A stretch of 34,068 bases of DNA from CAYUTA01 sp964447605 (GTDB lineage Bacteria; Bacillota; Clostridia; Christensenellales; CAG-138), in the NCBI GenBank assembly GCA_964447605.1, contig CAYUTA010000027.1, forward strand, positions 1-34,068, read 5' to 3'. Positions 9,876 to 18,026 of this stretch are shown here, piece by piece; position 1 is the first letter of the stretch; every line of letters starts with the position of its first letter. The position numbers were made by a program, and so were the translations under genes. Below the pieces are notes generated by a model that was not told the origin of the DNA, searched no databases, and was given only the letters and a program-made list of their open reading frames with translations.

Positions 9876-10538
9876 ATGAAACAGGACTGTTTAGGGGAGC
9901 GCTATATCGCCTGCGGCAAGAGCGCGGGCCATTATGCGCTGCGGGGCACGCCCGGCAACGCACTGGGGGCATATTTGGACGGCGCGACGATTGAGCTTGC
10001 CGGCAACGCGCAGGACGCGACCGGCGACACCATGAACGGCGGTTCCATCACCATCCACGGCAGCACGGGGGACGCGGTGGGCTACGCCATGCGCGGCGGC
10101 AGCATCTATGTCCGCGACAACGCGGGCTACCGTGCGGGCATCCACATGAAGGCGTATGAGGACACCGTTCCGGTGCTCGTTGTCGGCGGGCGCGCGGGCA
10201 GCTTCCTTGGCGAATATCAGGCCGGAGGCGTGATTATCGTGCTCGGGCTCGGCTGCGAGAAAGAAACCGCTCCGGTCGGCTACTTCTGCGGCACGGGCAT
10301 GCACGGCGGGCGCATCTACCTGCGCTCGAACGTGCTGCCGGGGGACCTGCCGGAGCAGGTCTGCGCAAAAAAGGCGGAGGAGGAGGATATGGCGCGCATC
10401 GAAGACTATCTGCAAACCTTCTGCGAGAAGTTCGGCATGGACCGCGAGAAGGATCTTTCCGGCAACTATTTTGTGCTCACGCCCAACGCGGCCAATCCGT
10501 ATAAAACGCTCTATGTGTTCAACTGGGGGCAACCGTAA
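9876..10538 (+). CDS. Glutamate synthase GXGXG (alpha subunit C-terminal) domain protein
   Basis: A 220-residue beta-helix protein matching the C-terminal GXGXG domain of the glutamate synthase large subunit, which has a structural role linking the catalytic domains. The repeating pattern is clear: GNALGAYLDGATIELAGNAQD, GDTMNGGSITIHGSTGDAVG, YAMRGGSIYVRDNAGYRAG, then GGRAGSFLGEYQAGGVIIVLG and GTGMHGGRIYLRSN. It starts 3 bp after the stop of the synthase gene and almost certainly shares its mRNA. It is the last gene of the plus-strand nitrogen block; the next gene runs towards it. Confidence 0.9.
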   Translation: MKQDCLGERYIACGKSAGHYALRGTPGNALGAYLDGATIELAGNAQDATGDTMNGGSITIHGSTGDAVGYAMRGGSIYVRDNAGYRAGIHMKAYEDTVPVLVVGGRAGSFLGEYQAGGVIIVLGLGCEKETAPVGYFCGTGMHGGRIYLRSNVLPGDLPEQVCAKKAEEEDMARIEDYLQTFCEKFGMDREKDLSGNYFVLTPNAANPYKTLYVFNWGQP

Positions 10539-10553
10539 AACGCGTGCTTCAGG

Positions 10554-10580
10554 CCGTCAAAAACATGGTTATTTTGACGG
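10554..10580. repeat. Interspersed palindromic repeat, copy 2
   Basis: CCGTCAAAA (10554-10562) and TTTTGACGG (10572-10580) are exact reverse complements around a 9-base loop. It lies directly after the stop of the GXGXG gene. Confidence 0.75.
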
Positions 10581-10853
10581 GAATACGCGGCAAGCGCGAA
10601 AGTTTTAGGCAGCCACAGCCTTGAGCGGCGGTTCGCCACTCGCGTTCACGCGAACGGCCACAGGATTGGGCGGATGACCGTACCCGTGGTCCTTGCCCAC
10701 GATTGAGCACTTCGCTCCCGGGTGCTTTGCTGGCCGGACCGGATAAGCCTGTTTCGTTTACGGATTTTGACGGATGCTATGGCCTTTGCGGCGTCCTTTC
10801 GTGCGGAATGGACAGGGTTAAATGCCGGCTGGAACACCTCTTTTGACAGGCCG

Positions 10854-10880
10854 GGCGCATCCGGGAAAAATGGATGCGCC
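10854..10880. repeat. 9-bp inverted repeat downstream of the symporter gene
   Basis: GGCGCATCC and GGATGCGCC flank a 9-base loop. It may be a weak end signal for the symporter transcript, but no T-run follows. Confidence 0.4.
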
Positions 10881-10953
10881 GCACGGTTGGATTCGATTGC
10901 TGTATTTTTCAGAAAGCGGCGGCGGACCCGCTTGCCGGTATTGCCGCGCGCTG

Positions 10954-12390
10954 TCACCTGCGGAAAAATTTTTCCAGCGTCGCTTTGGAGGTTTTGGGCG
11001 TAAGCAGCGTAGCGATAATGGAAACCGGGATGGACACCAGCAGCGCCATTTGGATATGGTAGATGCCGAGCGGGTTGCCCAGTATATTCCACACGGTAAA
11101 CACGACGGATACCGACAGGAGCGCCGCAATCACGCCTGCTTTATTGAAACGTTTCCAGAACAGGCCGACATAGAAGACGTACGCAAAGGACAGGCCCATC
11201 ACACCCCATGCCGGGTACATCAGCAGCGAGAGCATCTTTGGCGGATTCAGACCCCAGATCACGCAAATAATGCCGATGACCGCAACGGTGATGCGCGCAA
11301 CGAGCACACGCGTTTTTTCGCTCATCCTCATGTTGAACGTTTTGGTAAGGATGTCGTTTTCAACCGTTGAAGCGCATTGAATCAGCAGGGAGTCCATCGT
11401 GGACATCATGGCCGCCGCCAGCGCGGAAAGCACAACGCCTGCCATAATCGGTGAAAGCAGCGTTTCAATCATGTTGAAAACGGTCAGATCCGGGTCGTCC
11501 AGGTTGGGAAACAGAACGCCGCCGTAAAGACCGAGCAGCACAATGATAACCTCAAGGAAGACCACGACGCTGATGATGATCGTAAATCCGCGCTTAAAGG
11601 CCTTGACATTCTTCATGGCATAAAAGCCGCGGATATAGTTCGGCGCGCCGAAACCGCCAAAGAATGTCAGCAACACGAACGCGATGAGGAATACGCCATT
11701 GGTTGCCGAGCCTTCAACGGGCCATGACCCGGCGCCATCGGGGTTGAGCAGGGCATATTGCTCGCCGGGCAAGCCCCCCACGGCAAAAAATGCGGAAACG
11801 AGCAGCACCATAATGCCAAAGAGCATCAAAAAGCCCTGCGCAGCGTCGGTGTAGATAACCGCAAAATAGCCGCCGAAGGCAACGTAGAGGAACATGATGA
11901 TGCCGAATACGATTATGGCGGTATTGTAGGAAACCCCCGTCACCATATTGAATAAAAGTCCCGCCGCCTTGAACTGTGAAACGATCAGCGGAATGGAAAA
12001 GACGATCAGCACGACGCTGGCAATCAGCCGCGCTGCTTTGCTTTCAAAGCGCGCCTCGACAAAATCCGGGATTGTGACCATGCCCTGTTCGCGTGAGATG
12101 CGCATGACCCTGCGGCCCAGCAGCCACCAGCAGAGGAAGGTTGCCAGCGTGACCGCGCATGCCGCATAAATAAAATACATCCCCCAGGTGGCCGCCTGCG
12201 ACGTCCAGCCGACAAGCGCGCCGGCGCTGACCAGGCTCGTCATATAGACAAAGGCCGTAAAGATGCCGCCCACGCCCCGTCCCGCGACGTAGTAGTCGGA
12301 GACATTTTTCGTTTTGCGGTTGGCTATGATACCAAGGACAAACATTCCGATGAAGTAGGCGATGATAATCGCCATGACGGTCCAGTTCAT
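10954..12390 (-). CDS. Sodium:solute symporter (SSS family)
   Basis: Integral membrane transporter that couples solute uptake to sodium; the substrate is unknown. The 478 residues form about 12-13 hydrophobic segments, typical of the family. Family marks include the N-terminal SDYYVAGRGVGG motif after the first helix, GYFAVIYTDAAQGFLML, and ALAAAMMSTMDSLLIQCAS, which holds the serine/threonine residues near the sodium site. A GGAGGG site precedes the ATG. Upstream in the same transcript is a 33-residue accessory membrane protein, and further upstream a KdpDE-like two-component system, so expression is likely signal-controlled. A proline or short organic acid substrate would be usual for the family, but this is a guess. 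Confidence 0.92.
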   Translation of the reverse strand: MNWTVMAIIIAYFIGMFVLGIIANRKTKNVSDYYVAGRGVGGIFTAFVYMTSLVSAGALVGWTSQAATWGMYFIYAACAVTLATFLCWWLLGRRVMRISREQGMVTIPDFVEARFESKAARLIASVVLIVFSIPLIVSQFKAAGLLFNMVTGVSYNTAIIVFGIIMFLYVAFGGYFAVIYTDAAQGFLMLFGIMVLLVSAFFAVGGLPGEQYALLNPDGAGSWPVEGSATNGVFLIAFVLLTFFGGFGAPNYIRGFYAMKNVKAFKRGFTIIISVVVFLEVIIVLLGLYGGVLFPNLDDPDLTVFNMIETLLSPIMAGVVLSALAAAMMSTMDSLLIQCASTVENDILTKTFNMRMSEKTRVLVARITVAVIGIICVIWGLNPPKMLSLLMYPAWGVMGLSFAYVFYVGLFWKRFNKAGVIAALLSVSVVFTVWNILGNPLGIYHIQMALLVSIPVSIIATLLTPKTSKATLEKFFRR

Positions 12391-12435
12391 AAGTTCCCTC
12401 CAATCCTCAACTCATTTATCCGGTTGTAAAGCGAC

Positions 12436-12537
12436 TCAATCGGAATCCTCGTCAATTTTTCTGCGGCAGATCAGCATCAGCACAAAAATTACAGCCTGAA
12501 ATGCCATTGCCAGCCACCAGCCAAGCGGAAAACCCAC
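12436..12537 (-). CDS. Small symporter-accessory membrane protein (33 aa)
   Basis: A 33-residue frame starting at GTG and ending 45 bp before the symporter ATG. It has one transmembrane segment (about residues 5-24, GWWLAMAFQAVIFVLMLIC) and a charged tail RRKIDEDSD. GGGAGG lies 8 nt upstream of the GTG. Very small single-helix proteins of this form are common directly upstream of SSS family symporters and are annotated as symporter accessory proteins. They are thought to help fold or work with the transporter, though the role is little tested. An ATG nearer the GGGAGG opens a different 18-codon frame that lacks the hydrophobic segment. Confidence 0.75.
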   Translation of the reverse strand: MGFPLGWWLAMAFQAVIFVLMLICRRKIDEDSD

Positions 12538-12584
12538 GATGACATCCTCCCTTCGTGTAAATTTATTAATGAGAAATACAGAAA

Positions 12585-12604
12585 GATATAAATTTATTTA
12601 TATA
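12585..12604. promoter_or_regulatory. AT-rich palindromic repeat at the symporter promoter (site 1)
   Basis: GATATAAATTTATTTATATA contains the inverted repeat TATAAAT-TT-ATTTATA. It covers the predicted transcription start of the symporter operon (near 12601), a position suited to a repressor or to a response regulator. An identical copy lies at 12702-12721, and a weaker relative (TAAATTTATTAA) near 12558-12569. Confidence 0.65.
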
Positions 12605-12607
12605 AAC

Positions 12608-12636
12608 ATTGTAAGCATATACCGATTGGTTGTCAA
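12608..12636 (-). promoter_or_regulatory. Sigma-A type promoter of the symporter operon
   Basis: On the minus strand TTGACA (12631-12636), a 17-bp spacer, and TACAAT (12608-12613). The predicted start near 12601 gives a 64-nt leader before the accessory protein gene. Confidence 0.85.
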
Positions 12637-12701
12637 CCATTAATTCGGAATGGGCCAAAACACTGAAAAAATGAGTTTATGCGAATACCAAACCGTGATT
12701 T

Positions 12702-12721
12702 GATATAAATTTATTTATATA
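12702..12721. promoter_or_regulatory. AT-rich palindromic repeat in the end of the regulator gene (site 2)
   Basis: An exact 20-bp copy of site 1, 117 bp away (about 11 helical turns). It encodes the last codons and stop of the response regulator gene. Probable second operator of the symporter promoter. Confidence 0.6.
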
Positions 12722-13433
12722 TAGGTGAGGAATCGTCTGTCAGCCGATAGCCCACGCCGGTCTCCGTCAAAAAGTACTCCGGCTCCGCGGGAGAAAGCTC
12801 GATCTTGCGGCGGAGATTTGCCATATGTACGCGGAGGTTTTTGATATCGCCCTGCTTTTGCGATCCCCATAGATTGCGGATGATGAAATCATAGGTAAGA
12901 ACTTTGCCCACATGCGCGCTGAACAGTGCGACGATGGCGTATTCGCTCTGCGTGAGCCTGGCGTCCTCGCCGCGTATATGGACGCAGCGATTGTCATAAT
13001 CCACCAGCATATCCCGGATTGCGAGCCGGCCGGTCTGCGCCTTGTTGCCGTATTGCGCGCTTCTGTCTGCGGTACGCAGCGCCACGCGGATTCGCGCCAG
13101 CAGTTCGGACGGACCAAACGGCTTTGTTATGTAATCGTTTGCGCCGGCGTCGAGCGCGAGGACCTTGTCGCGCTCGTGTACGCGCGCGGACACCACGATA
13201 ATCGGCACCTGCGACCATTGCCGCACCATATTGATGATGGCCATGCCGTCCATATCGGGCAGGCCGAGATCAAGGATGATCACATCCGGGCATTCGGACG
13301 TAATCGCTTCATAGGCGGACATTCCGTTTCCGGCGGTAAGGACGTCGTAACGGTTGGCCGTCAAAATTGTCCTGATAAAGTTTTGAACGCGGAGATCGTC
13401 CTCCACAATCAGAATCAGTGCGTTATCTGCCAT
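12711..13433 (-). CDS. KdpE-like response regulator (OmpR family)
   Basis: DNA-binding output protein of a two-component system, 240 residues. The receiver domain has the acidic pair at 12-13 and phosphoacceptor Asp55 in VIILDLGLPD, plus the KPF motif. The winged-helix domain ends in LRVHMANLRRKIE and YFLTETGVGYRL, wording close to KdpE. The start at 13433 (MADNALILIV) has AAGGAG upstream and overlaps the kinase stop by 11 nt, so the two are translationally coupled. A longer frame running to 13634 is only overlap with the kinase gene. No kdpFABC genes are in the window; the likely target is the symporter operon directly downstream, which carries two identical AT-rich palindromes. Confidence 0.93.
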   Translation of the reverse strand: MADNALILIVEDDLRVQNFIRTILTANRYDVLTAGNGMSAYEAITSECPDVIILDLGLPDMDGMAIINMVRQWSQVPIIVVSARVHERDKVLALDAGANDYITKPFGPSELLARIRVALRTADRSAQYGNKAQTGRLAIRDMLVDYDNRCVHIRGEDARLTQSEYAIVALFSAHVGKVLTYDFIIRNLWGSQKQGDIKNLRVHMANLRRKIELSPAEPEYFLTETGVGYRLTDDSSPIYK

Positions 13434-14514
13434 AGAGCGCTCCTTTTTCTTGCAGCGGTAAGGTAAAATAAAATTTTGCTCCGCCATCGCGGCAGTTTTT
13501 GGCGTACAGCCTGCCATTATGCGCGTCGACAATGGTTTTGCAAAGCGACAGACCGATCTGCATGTGGCGCTTTCCTTCGCCGGAGTCCTGCATATAGTGC
13601 CACGCATAGTCGTCAAAGAGATGCTTTGTGGCAAAATCCGTCAGACCGGACCCAAAATCGCGGACACAGATTTCCGCCATATCCCCCTGCTTGCGCAGCA
13701 TTATCGCAATGCGGTCCGTATCGCCGTGCACCACCGCGTTTTCCAGCAGGTTGGCCAGCACCTGCTCGATGAGAATGCCGTCCACCGGAGCGATGATCAG
13801 CTCTTCCGGAATCTGTATTTCAACCTTTATTTCGGGATAATGTTTTTTTAGCTTATGAACCGCCTGCGCAATGATTTCCTCAAGCGCCTCGTCAGACCGG
13901 ATGATTTGCAGTTGGTCGGTGTTCATGCGCGTAATGGAGAGCATATTTTCAAACATGCGGATCAGCCGGCGGGCGTCCGCGTCGGCCTCCGATAAAAGGC
14001 GGTGTTGCTCCGCCGGGGAAAAGAGGTCGGCATTTTCCGACAGAACGGCTATGGAGCCGATGATAGAGGTCAGCGGCGTGCGCAGATCGTGCGAAACGGA
14101 ACGCAGCAGGTTGCTGCACATCTTTTCCTGCGCGGCTTCGGCCCGTGCTTTTTCCTGCGTTTTCAGCGTGGTTGTCATGCTGCCGCAGATGAGCGCGGCG
14201 ACCAAAAAGCAGATGTACGAGAGGATGTTGCCGCGCCCGCTCAGACCGAACGTGAAGTAAGGGTAGCAAAAGGTATAATTTACGATGAGCACACTGACAA
14301 GCGAGGCTACAAGCCCCCATAGATAACCGTGCGACAACCGTGCCACGATCATGACGGCAAGAATGAAAAGGACCGGCGCATAGGCGTCTGCGGGGTACAC
14401 GTCGTGCATGAACGCGCAGATAAACGCAGTGCAGAACAACACGCCCCATGTGATCAGAAAATCACATATGGTCCGGATCAGCTGCTCTTTGATTTGCGTA
14501 TAGGTTAACTGCAA
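13423..14514 (-). CDS. KdpD-like sensor histidine kinase (DUF4118 type)
   Basis: Membrane sensor kinase that phosphorylates the downstream regulator. From the TTG at 14514 it has 363 residues. There are four transmembrane segments at about 13-110, of the type found in the middle of KdpD (DUF4118), then a short coiled coil, the HisKA box SVSHDLRTPL with His142, and an ATPase domain with the N-box ANLLENAVVHGD and G-box DFGSGL. The N-terminal KdpD and Usp cytoplasmic domains are missing, so it is a short KdpD type. I prefer the TTG because GGAAGGAG stands 6-7 nt before it; a start at 14610 would overlap the epimerase gene. It follows the sugar cassette by 62 bp and may share its transcript. Confidence 0.9.
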   Translation of the reverse strand: MQLTYTQIKEQLIRTICDFLITWGVLFCTAFICAFMHDVYPADAYAPVLFILAVMIVARLSHGYLWGLVASLVSVLIVNYTFCYPYFTFGLSGRGNILSYICFLVAALICGSMTTTLKTQEKARAEAAQEKMCSNLLRSVSHDLRTPLTSIIGSIAVLSENADLFSPAEQHRLLSEADADARRLIRMFENMLSITRMNTDQLQIIRSDEALEEIIAQAVHKLKKHYPEIKVEIQIPEELIIAPVDGILIEQVLANLLENAVVHGDTDRIAIMLRKQGDMAEICVRDFGSGLTDFATKHLFDDYAWHYMQDSGEGKRHMQIGLSLCKTIVDAHNGRLYAKNCRDGGAKFYFTLPLQEKGALYGR

Positions 14515-14576
14515 CCGATGCTCCTTCCCTTCGGCTTCAGGCCGCAGAACCGGCAACGCCCGGCTCAAGCGGACGG

Positions 14577-15587
14577 TCAGGTCGCTCCATCCATGCGCGC
14601 GCGCACCCATGCCACCGTTTCCCGGATGCCTTCCTCAAACGTGTACCGCGGCGCAAAGCCCGTGTCGGCGGTGAGCGCAGAAAGATCCGCTTCGAGGCGC
14701 ATGACCTGATGCGGATAGTAGGGCAACTCGCCAAAGCCGACCGGCAGGCATGGATCGACCGCGTCGCGAATGGCGCGAATGTAATCCTTCAGCAGGCGCG
14801 GTTTTCCGCTTCCAATGCAGTAGACCGCGCCCGGTCTGCCGCGCTCCGCCACCAGACGGAACGCGCGCGCCGCGTCCTTTGCGTAGATATAATCCCAGAC
14901 CTGACCGCCCGCCGTGCATTGCGGGCGCTTCCCTTCCAGAAGCTGGCGAACGAGGGTCATCACCATTGTGTGCGCGCCGTCGAACGGGCCGTACAGGCTT
15001 AATATCCGGCACCAGTTATGCCGCAGCCCGAGCGCGCCGCACAGCGCGCGGCTTTGCTCGCACGCAGCGAGCTTGGCCCGGCCGTATTCGGTATCGGGCC
15101 GGCAGGGCAAATCCGGCGAGAGCACGCCGGTTACAGGACCGAACTCGCTCTGACTGCCCGCACCGACAAACGTGGCGCAGCCGAGCGCGCCTGCCGCGCG
15201 CACCGCGTCGAGCGCAGCGTCAATGTTGCGCCGCTGCAGGTCCGAATCATTGCGCGCCGCGCCGTAAGCGCCGTCCCAGGCGAGGTGGAAGAACGCGTCG
15301 CAGGGGGCGTCGATACGCTCCGGCAGGGAGAGGAAGGATTCGAGCGCGCAGGGCACGGCCGTGACGAGCGGATGCGCCGGAATATTGCCTGTGCGCGGCG
15401 AATCCGGCCGGTGGACGGCGTAAACGGCAACGCCGTGCGCGGCCAGTTCGTTGATGAGGTTTACGCCCACGCCGCCCGTCGGCCCGGTCACAACGGACCG
15501 TTTCCATTCCGGCAGGCCTTGCGCGGGATGCGCGGCCGCCGGTATGGAAGCCGCCAGATAAGCCGGCAGGGGCCGCCGTACCGCCAT
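14577..15587 (-). CDS. NAD(P)-dependent epimerase/reductase of the CDP-dideoxysugar cassette
   Basis: Short-chain dehydrogenase with an extended Rossmann fold, 336 residues. The nucleotide-binding motif TGPTGGVGVNL appears unusually late (about residues 35-45), after an N-terminal extension of some 28 residues. The catalytic Tyr and Lys are in EYGRAK and a Ser in GAGSQSE. Members beside rfbFGH act as CDP-abequose or CDP-paratose synthases, reducing C4 of the 3,6-dideoxy-4-keto sugar, so this is the likely final step. The exact stereochemistry cannot be read from the sequence. The ribosome binding site GGAGGTC overlaps the stop of rfbH. Confidence 0.82.
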   Translation of the reverse strand: MAVRRPLPAYLAASIPAAAHPAQGLPEWKRSVVTGPTGGVGVNLINELAAHGVAVYAVHRPDSPRTGNIPAHPLVTAVPCALESFLSLPERIDAPCDAFFHLAWDGAYGAARNDSDLQRRNIDAALDAVRAAGALGCATFVGAGSQSEFGPVTGVLSPDLPCRPDTEYGRAKLAACEQSRALCGALGLRHNWCRILSLYGPFDGAHTMVMTLVRQLLEGKRPQCTAGGQVWDYIYAKDAARAFRLVAERGRPGAVYCIGSGKPRLLKDYIRAIRDAVDPCLPVGFGELPYYPHQVMRLEADLSALTADTGFAPRYTFEEGIRETVAWVRARMDGAT

Positions 15588-15591
15588 GACG

Positions 15592-16929
15592 CTAGACCTC
15601 CGCGGCGCGCAGAATCACGCGCGCCATATAACCGAGCATTTCGTCAGTCATGCCGGGATAAACCCCGACCCAGAACGTATCGGCCATAATGCGGTCGGTG
15701 TTTGTCAATGCGCCGGCCACGCGGTAGCCCGATTGAGCGGCGCGGAGCCCGTCGAAGCAGGGGTGCTTGATGAGGTTGCCCGCAAAGAGCATGCGCGTCT
15801 GCACGCCCGCCTGTTCAACCGCGCGCACCACGGCGTTGCGGTCCACCCCTTCGCGGCAGGTCATTAAAAAACCGAACCAGCTCGGCGTGCTGTTTGGGCA
15901 GGGCTCGGGCAGGATCAGGCGGCCGGCCGCAGGCGCGAGCGCGGCTTTAAGATAGTCGAAGTTATGACGGCGGCGCGCGACAAACGACGGGAATTTGTCC
16001 AGCTGCGCGCAGCCGATGGCAGCCTGCATGTCCGTGGCCTTGAGGTTGTAGCCAAAGTGCGAATAGACGTACTTGTGGTCGTATCCTGTCGGCAACTCGC
16101 CATACTGGCGGTCAAACCGGTGACCACAGAGGTTGTCGCGTCCGGAAGGGCAGACGCAGTCGCGCCCCCAGTCACGCAGCGAGCGGATGATCCTGTGTAG
16201 CAGCGGGTCGCCGGTGTAAACCGCGCCGCCCTCGCCCATCGTCATGTGGTGCGGCGGATAGAAGCTCGAGGTGCCGATATGGCCGAATGTGCCCGTCAGC
16301 CGCGTTTTTCCCTCAAGCGTATACTCTGCGCCCAACGCGTCGCAGTTATCCTCGATGAGCCACAGTCCGTGCGCGTCGCAGAACGCCCTGACCGCGCCGA
16401 TATCGAACGGGTTGCCGAGCGTGTGCGCCGCCATGACCGCGCGCGTGCGCGGGGAAAGCGCGGCGGCAAGCTGCGTGACGTCGGGATTGTACTGTGGAAT
16501 GGTCACATCGATGAACACCGGCACGGCGCCATACTGGAGGATGGGCGCGACGGTCGTTGGGAACCCCGCGGCCACGGTGACGACTTCGTCGCCGGGCAAA
16601 ATACGCCGCTCGCCAAGCAGCGGCGAGGTCAGCGCCATAAAGGCCAGCAGGTTCGCGCTCGAGCCGGAGTTGACCAGGCTGACGTGCGGCACGCCGAGGT
16701 ATTCGGCAAACGCGCGCTCAAACCGGTCGGTATAGCGGCCTGCAGTCAGCCAGAAGTCAAGCGCGCTGTCCACGAGCGCCTCCATTTCGGCGTGGTCGTA
16801 CACGCGGGAGGCATAGGGGATACGGCGGCCTTCCTGAAAGGCGGTCTGCTGATGATGGGCGTCGCAGTATGCGCGCACGGCCGCGAGGATTTCGGCGCGG
16901 GCCTGTTGTTCCGTTTTATTTTGCTTCAT
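15592..16929 (-). CDS. rfbH: CDP-4-keto-6-deoxy-D-glucose 3-dehydrase (E1)
   Basis: PMP- and iron-sulfur-dependent enzyme that removes the C3 hydroxyl of CDP-4-keto-6-deoxyglucose, working with an E3 reductase. It has 445 residues. Instead of the usual PLP-binding lysine it has His-His at about 227-228 in SFYPPHHMTMGEGG, the hallmark that separates E1 from ordinary sugar aminotransferases. Cysteines for the 2Fe-2S cluster are seen at 196, 258, 260 and 268 (C-x-C-x7-C at the end). The ATG at 16929 follows GGAGAAACCAG and overlaps the stop of rfbG as ATGA. The E3 reductase partner is not in the window. Confidence 0.93.
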   Translation of the reverse strand: MKQNKTEQQARAEILAAVRAYCDAHHQQTAFQEGRRIPYASRVYDHAEMEALVDSALDFWLTAGRYTDRFERAFAEYLGVPHVSLVNSGSSANLLAFMALTSPLLGERRILPGDEVVTVAAGFPTTVAPILQYGAVPVFIDVTIPQYNPDVTQLAAALSPRTRAVMAAHTLGNPFDIGAVRAFCDAHGLWLIEDNCDALGAEYTLEGKTRLTGTFGHIGTSSFYPPHHMTMGEGGAVYTGDPLLHRIIRSLRDWGRDCVCPSGRDNLCGHRFDRQYGELPTGYDHKYVYSHFGYNLKATDMQAAIGCAQLDKFPSFVARRRHNFDYLKAALAPAAGRLILPEPCPNSTPSWFGFLMTCREGVDRNAVVRAVEQAGVQTRMLFAGNLIKHPCFDGLRAAQSGYRVAGALTNTDRIMADTFWVGVYPGMTDEMLGYMARVILRAAEV

Positions 16930-18026
16930 CTGGTTTCTCCTGTGCTGCCGGGCGTGAAAAAATCGTGAATTTGCGCGGACATGCACGCTTCAATATCACC
17001 TTTGTCACGCCAGACCCTGGTCCAGTCCACGGTTTTTCCCACCGCGGTCTTAATGTGCCAGCGCGGCTTCCAGCCCAGCGCGGCCTTGAGCTTGGAGCAG
17101 TCGAGTTTAAGAAAGTTGGCTTCGTGCGGGCCGCCCGTATCGCGGGCTTCCCATCGCGCGCCCCCGCCCCATGCGCTGCAAAACAGGTCCGCCAGCTCGC
17201 CCGTGGTCACACAGTCGCATTCGTCCGGGCCGACGTTATAGCCGCCCGCCAGAGCGCCGTTTTCCTGCTGCCGCGCGGCGAGCGCCAGATAGGCGGCCAG
17301 CGGGTCGAGCACATGCTGGTAGGGCCGCACGGAGTTGGGATTGCGCACCACGATGGGCCTGTCCGCCACGGCTGCGCGCACGCAGTCGGGAACGATGCGG
17401 TCGGCCGCAAAGTCGCCGCCGCCGATGACGTTGCCCGCGCGCACGGTGGAAATGGCAGTCCGCCCGTCGGGGAAGAAGGATTTCTGGTAACTGTGCGTAA
17501 CAAGCTCCGAGCAGGACTTGCTGTTGGAATAGGGGTCGAATCCGTCAAGCGGCTCGTTCTCGCGATACCCCCAGGCCCACTCGCGGTTCTCATACACCTT
17601 GTCGGTGGTCACGTTGATAAAGGAGCGCACCGTGCAGGAACAGCGGATGTTCTCGAGCACGTTGACCGTGCCCATGACGTTGGTTTCATAGGTATCGCGC
17701 GGGCGGACGTAGCTTTCGCGCACCAGCGGCTGCGCTGCAAGATGGAACACGATCTCCGGATTCGCCGCCTTAAAGGCGCGTTTCAGCGCGTCCGGGTCGC
17801 GCACGTCGCCCAACACGCTTTGCATGTGCCGGTCCAGCCGCAACAATTGGAACAGGCTCGGCTCCACTTCCGGAGCGAGCGCATACCCCGTTACCTCCGC
17901 GCCCAAAAAAAACAGCAGCCGGCTCAGCCACGCGCCCTTGAACCCCGTATGGCCGGTCAGAAAGACCCGCTTCCCGCGGTAAAATGCAAGCGCATCCGCC
18001 CCGGCTCCATATCCGGGCGCGCTCAT
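16926..18026 (-). CDS. rfbG: CDP-glucose 4,6-dehydratase
   Basis: Converts CDP-D-glucose to CDP-4-keto-6-deoxy-D-glucose with NAD. It has 366 residues from the ATG at 18026, which overlaps the rfbF stop as ATGA; the open frame runs further upstream but only within rfbF. The NAD-binding TGHTGFKGAWL is near residues 21-31, followed by FHLAAQPLVRESY, NVTTDKVYENREW and the catalytic PYSNSK (Tyr-x3-Lys). Length and motifs match RfbG. It is the second gene of the cassette. Confidence 0.95.
   Translation of the reverse strand: MSAPGYGAGADALAFYRGKRVFLTGHTGFKGAWLSRLLFFLGAEVTGYALAPEVEPSLFQLLRLDRHMQSVLGDVRDPDALKRAFKAANPEIVFHLAAQPLVRESYVRPRDTYETNVMGTVNVLENIRCSCTVRSFINVTTDKVYENREWAWGYRENEPLDGFDPYSNSKSCSELVTHSYQKSFFPDGRTAISTVRAGNVIGGGDFAADRIVPDCVRAAVADRPIVVRNPNSVRPYQHVLDPLAAYLALAARQQENGALAGGYNVGPDECDCVTTGELADLFCSAWGGGARWEARDTGGPHEANFLKLDCSKLKAALGWKPRWHIKTAVGKTVDWTRVWRDKGDIEACMSAQIHDFFTPGSTGETR

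Larger units (their letters stand above)
10539..10953. other. Intergenic stretch between convergent glutamate synthase and symporter genes
   Basis: These 415 bp contain repeat copy 2 (10554-10580), a half copy at about 10758-10776, and a 9-bp inverted repeat GGCGCATCC/GGATGCGCC (10854-10880). Short frames exist on both strands but none has a ribosome binding site or a recognisable product. No canonical terminator with a T-tract was found although both flanking genes end here. Confidence 0.5.

Noticed and set aside
10646..11092. A 148-codon minus-strand frame in the gap after the symporter gene
   Set aside because: It overlaps the symporter coding end in another frame, has no ribosome binding site, and is made of repeat-like DNA.
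15592..16929. rfbH as an ordinary sugar aminotransferase
   Set aside because: The PLP lysine is replaced by histidine in PPHHMTMGEGG and the iron-sulfur cysteines are present, so it is the 3-dehydrase type.
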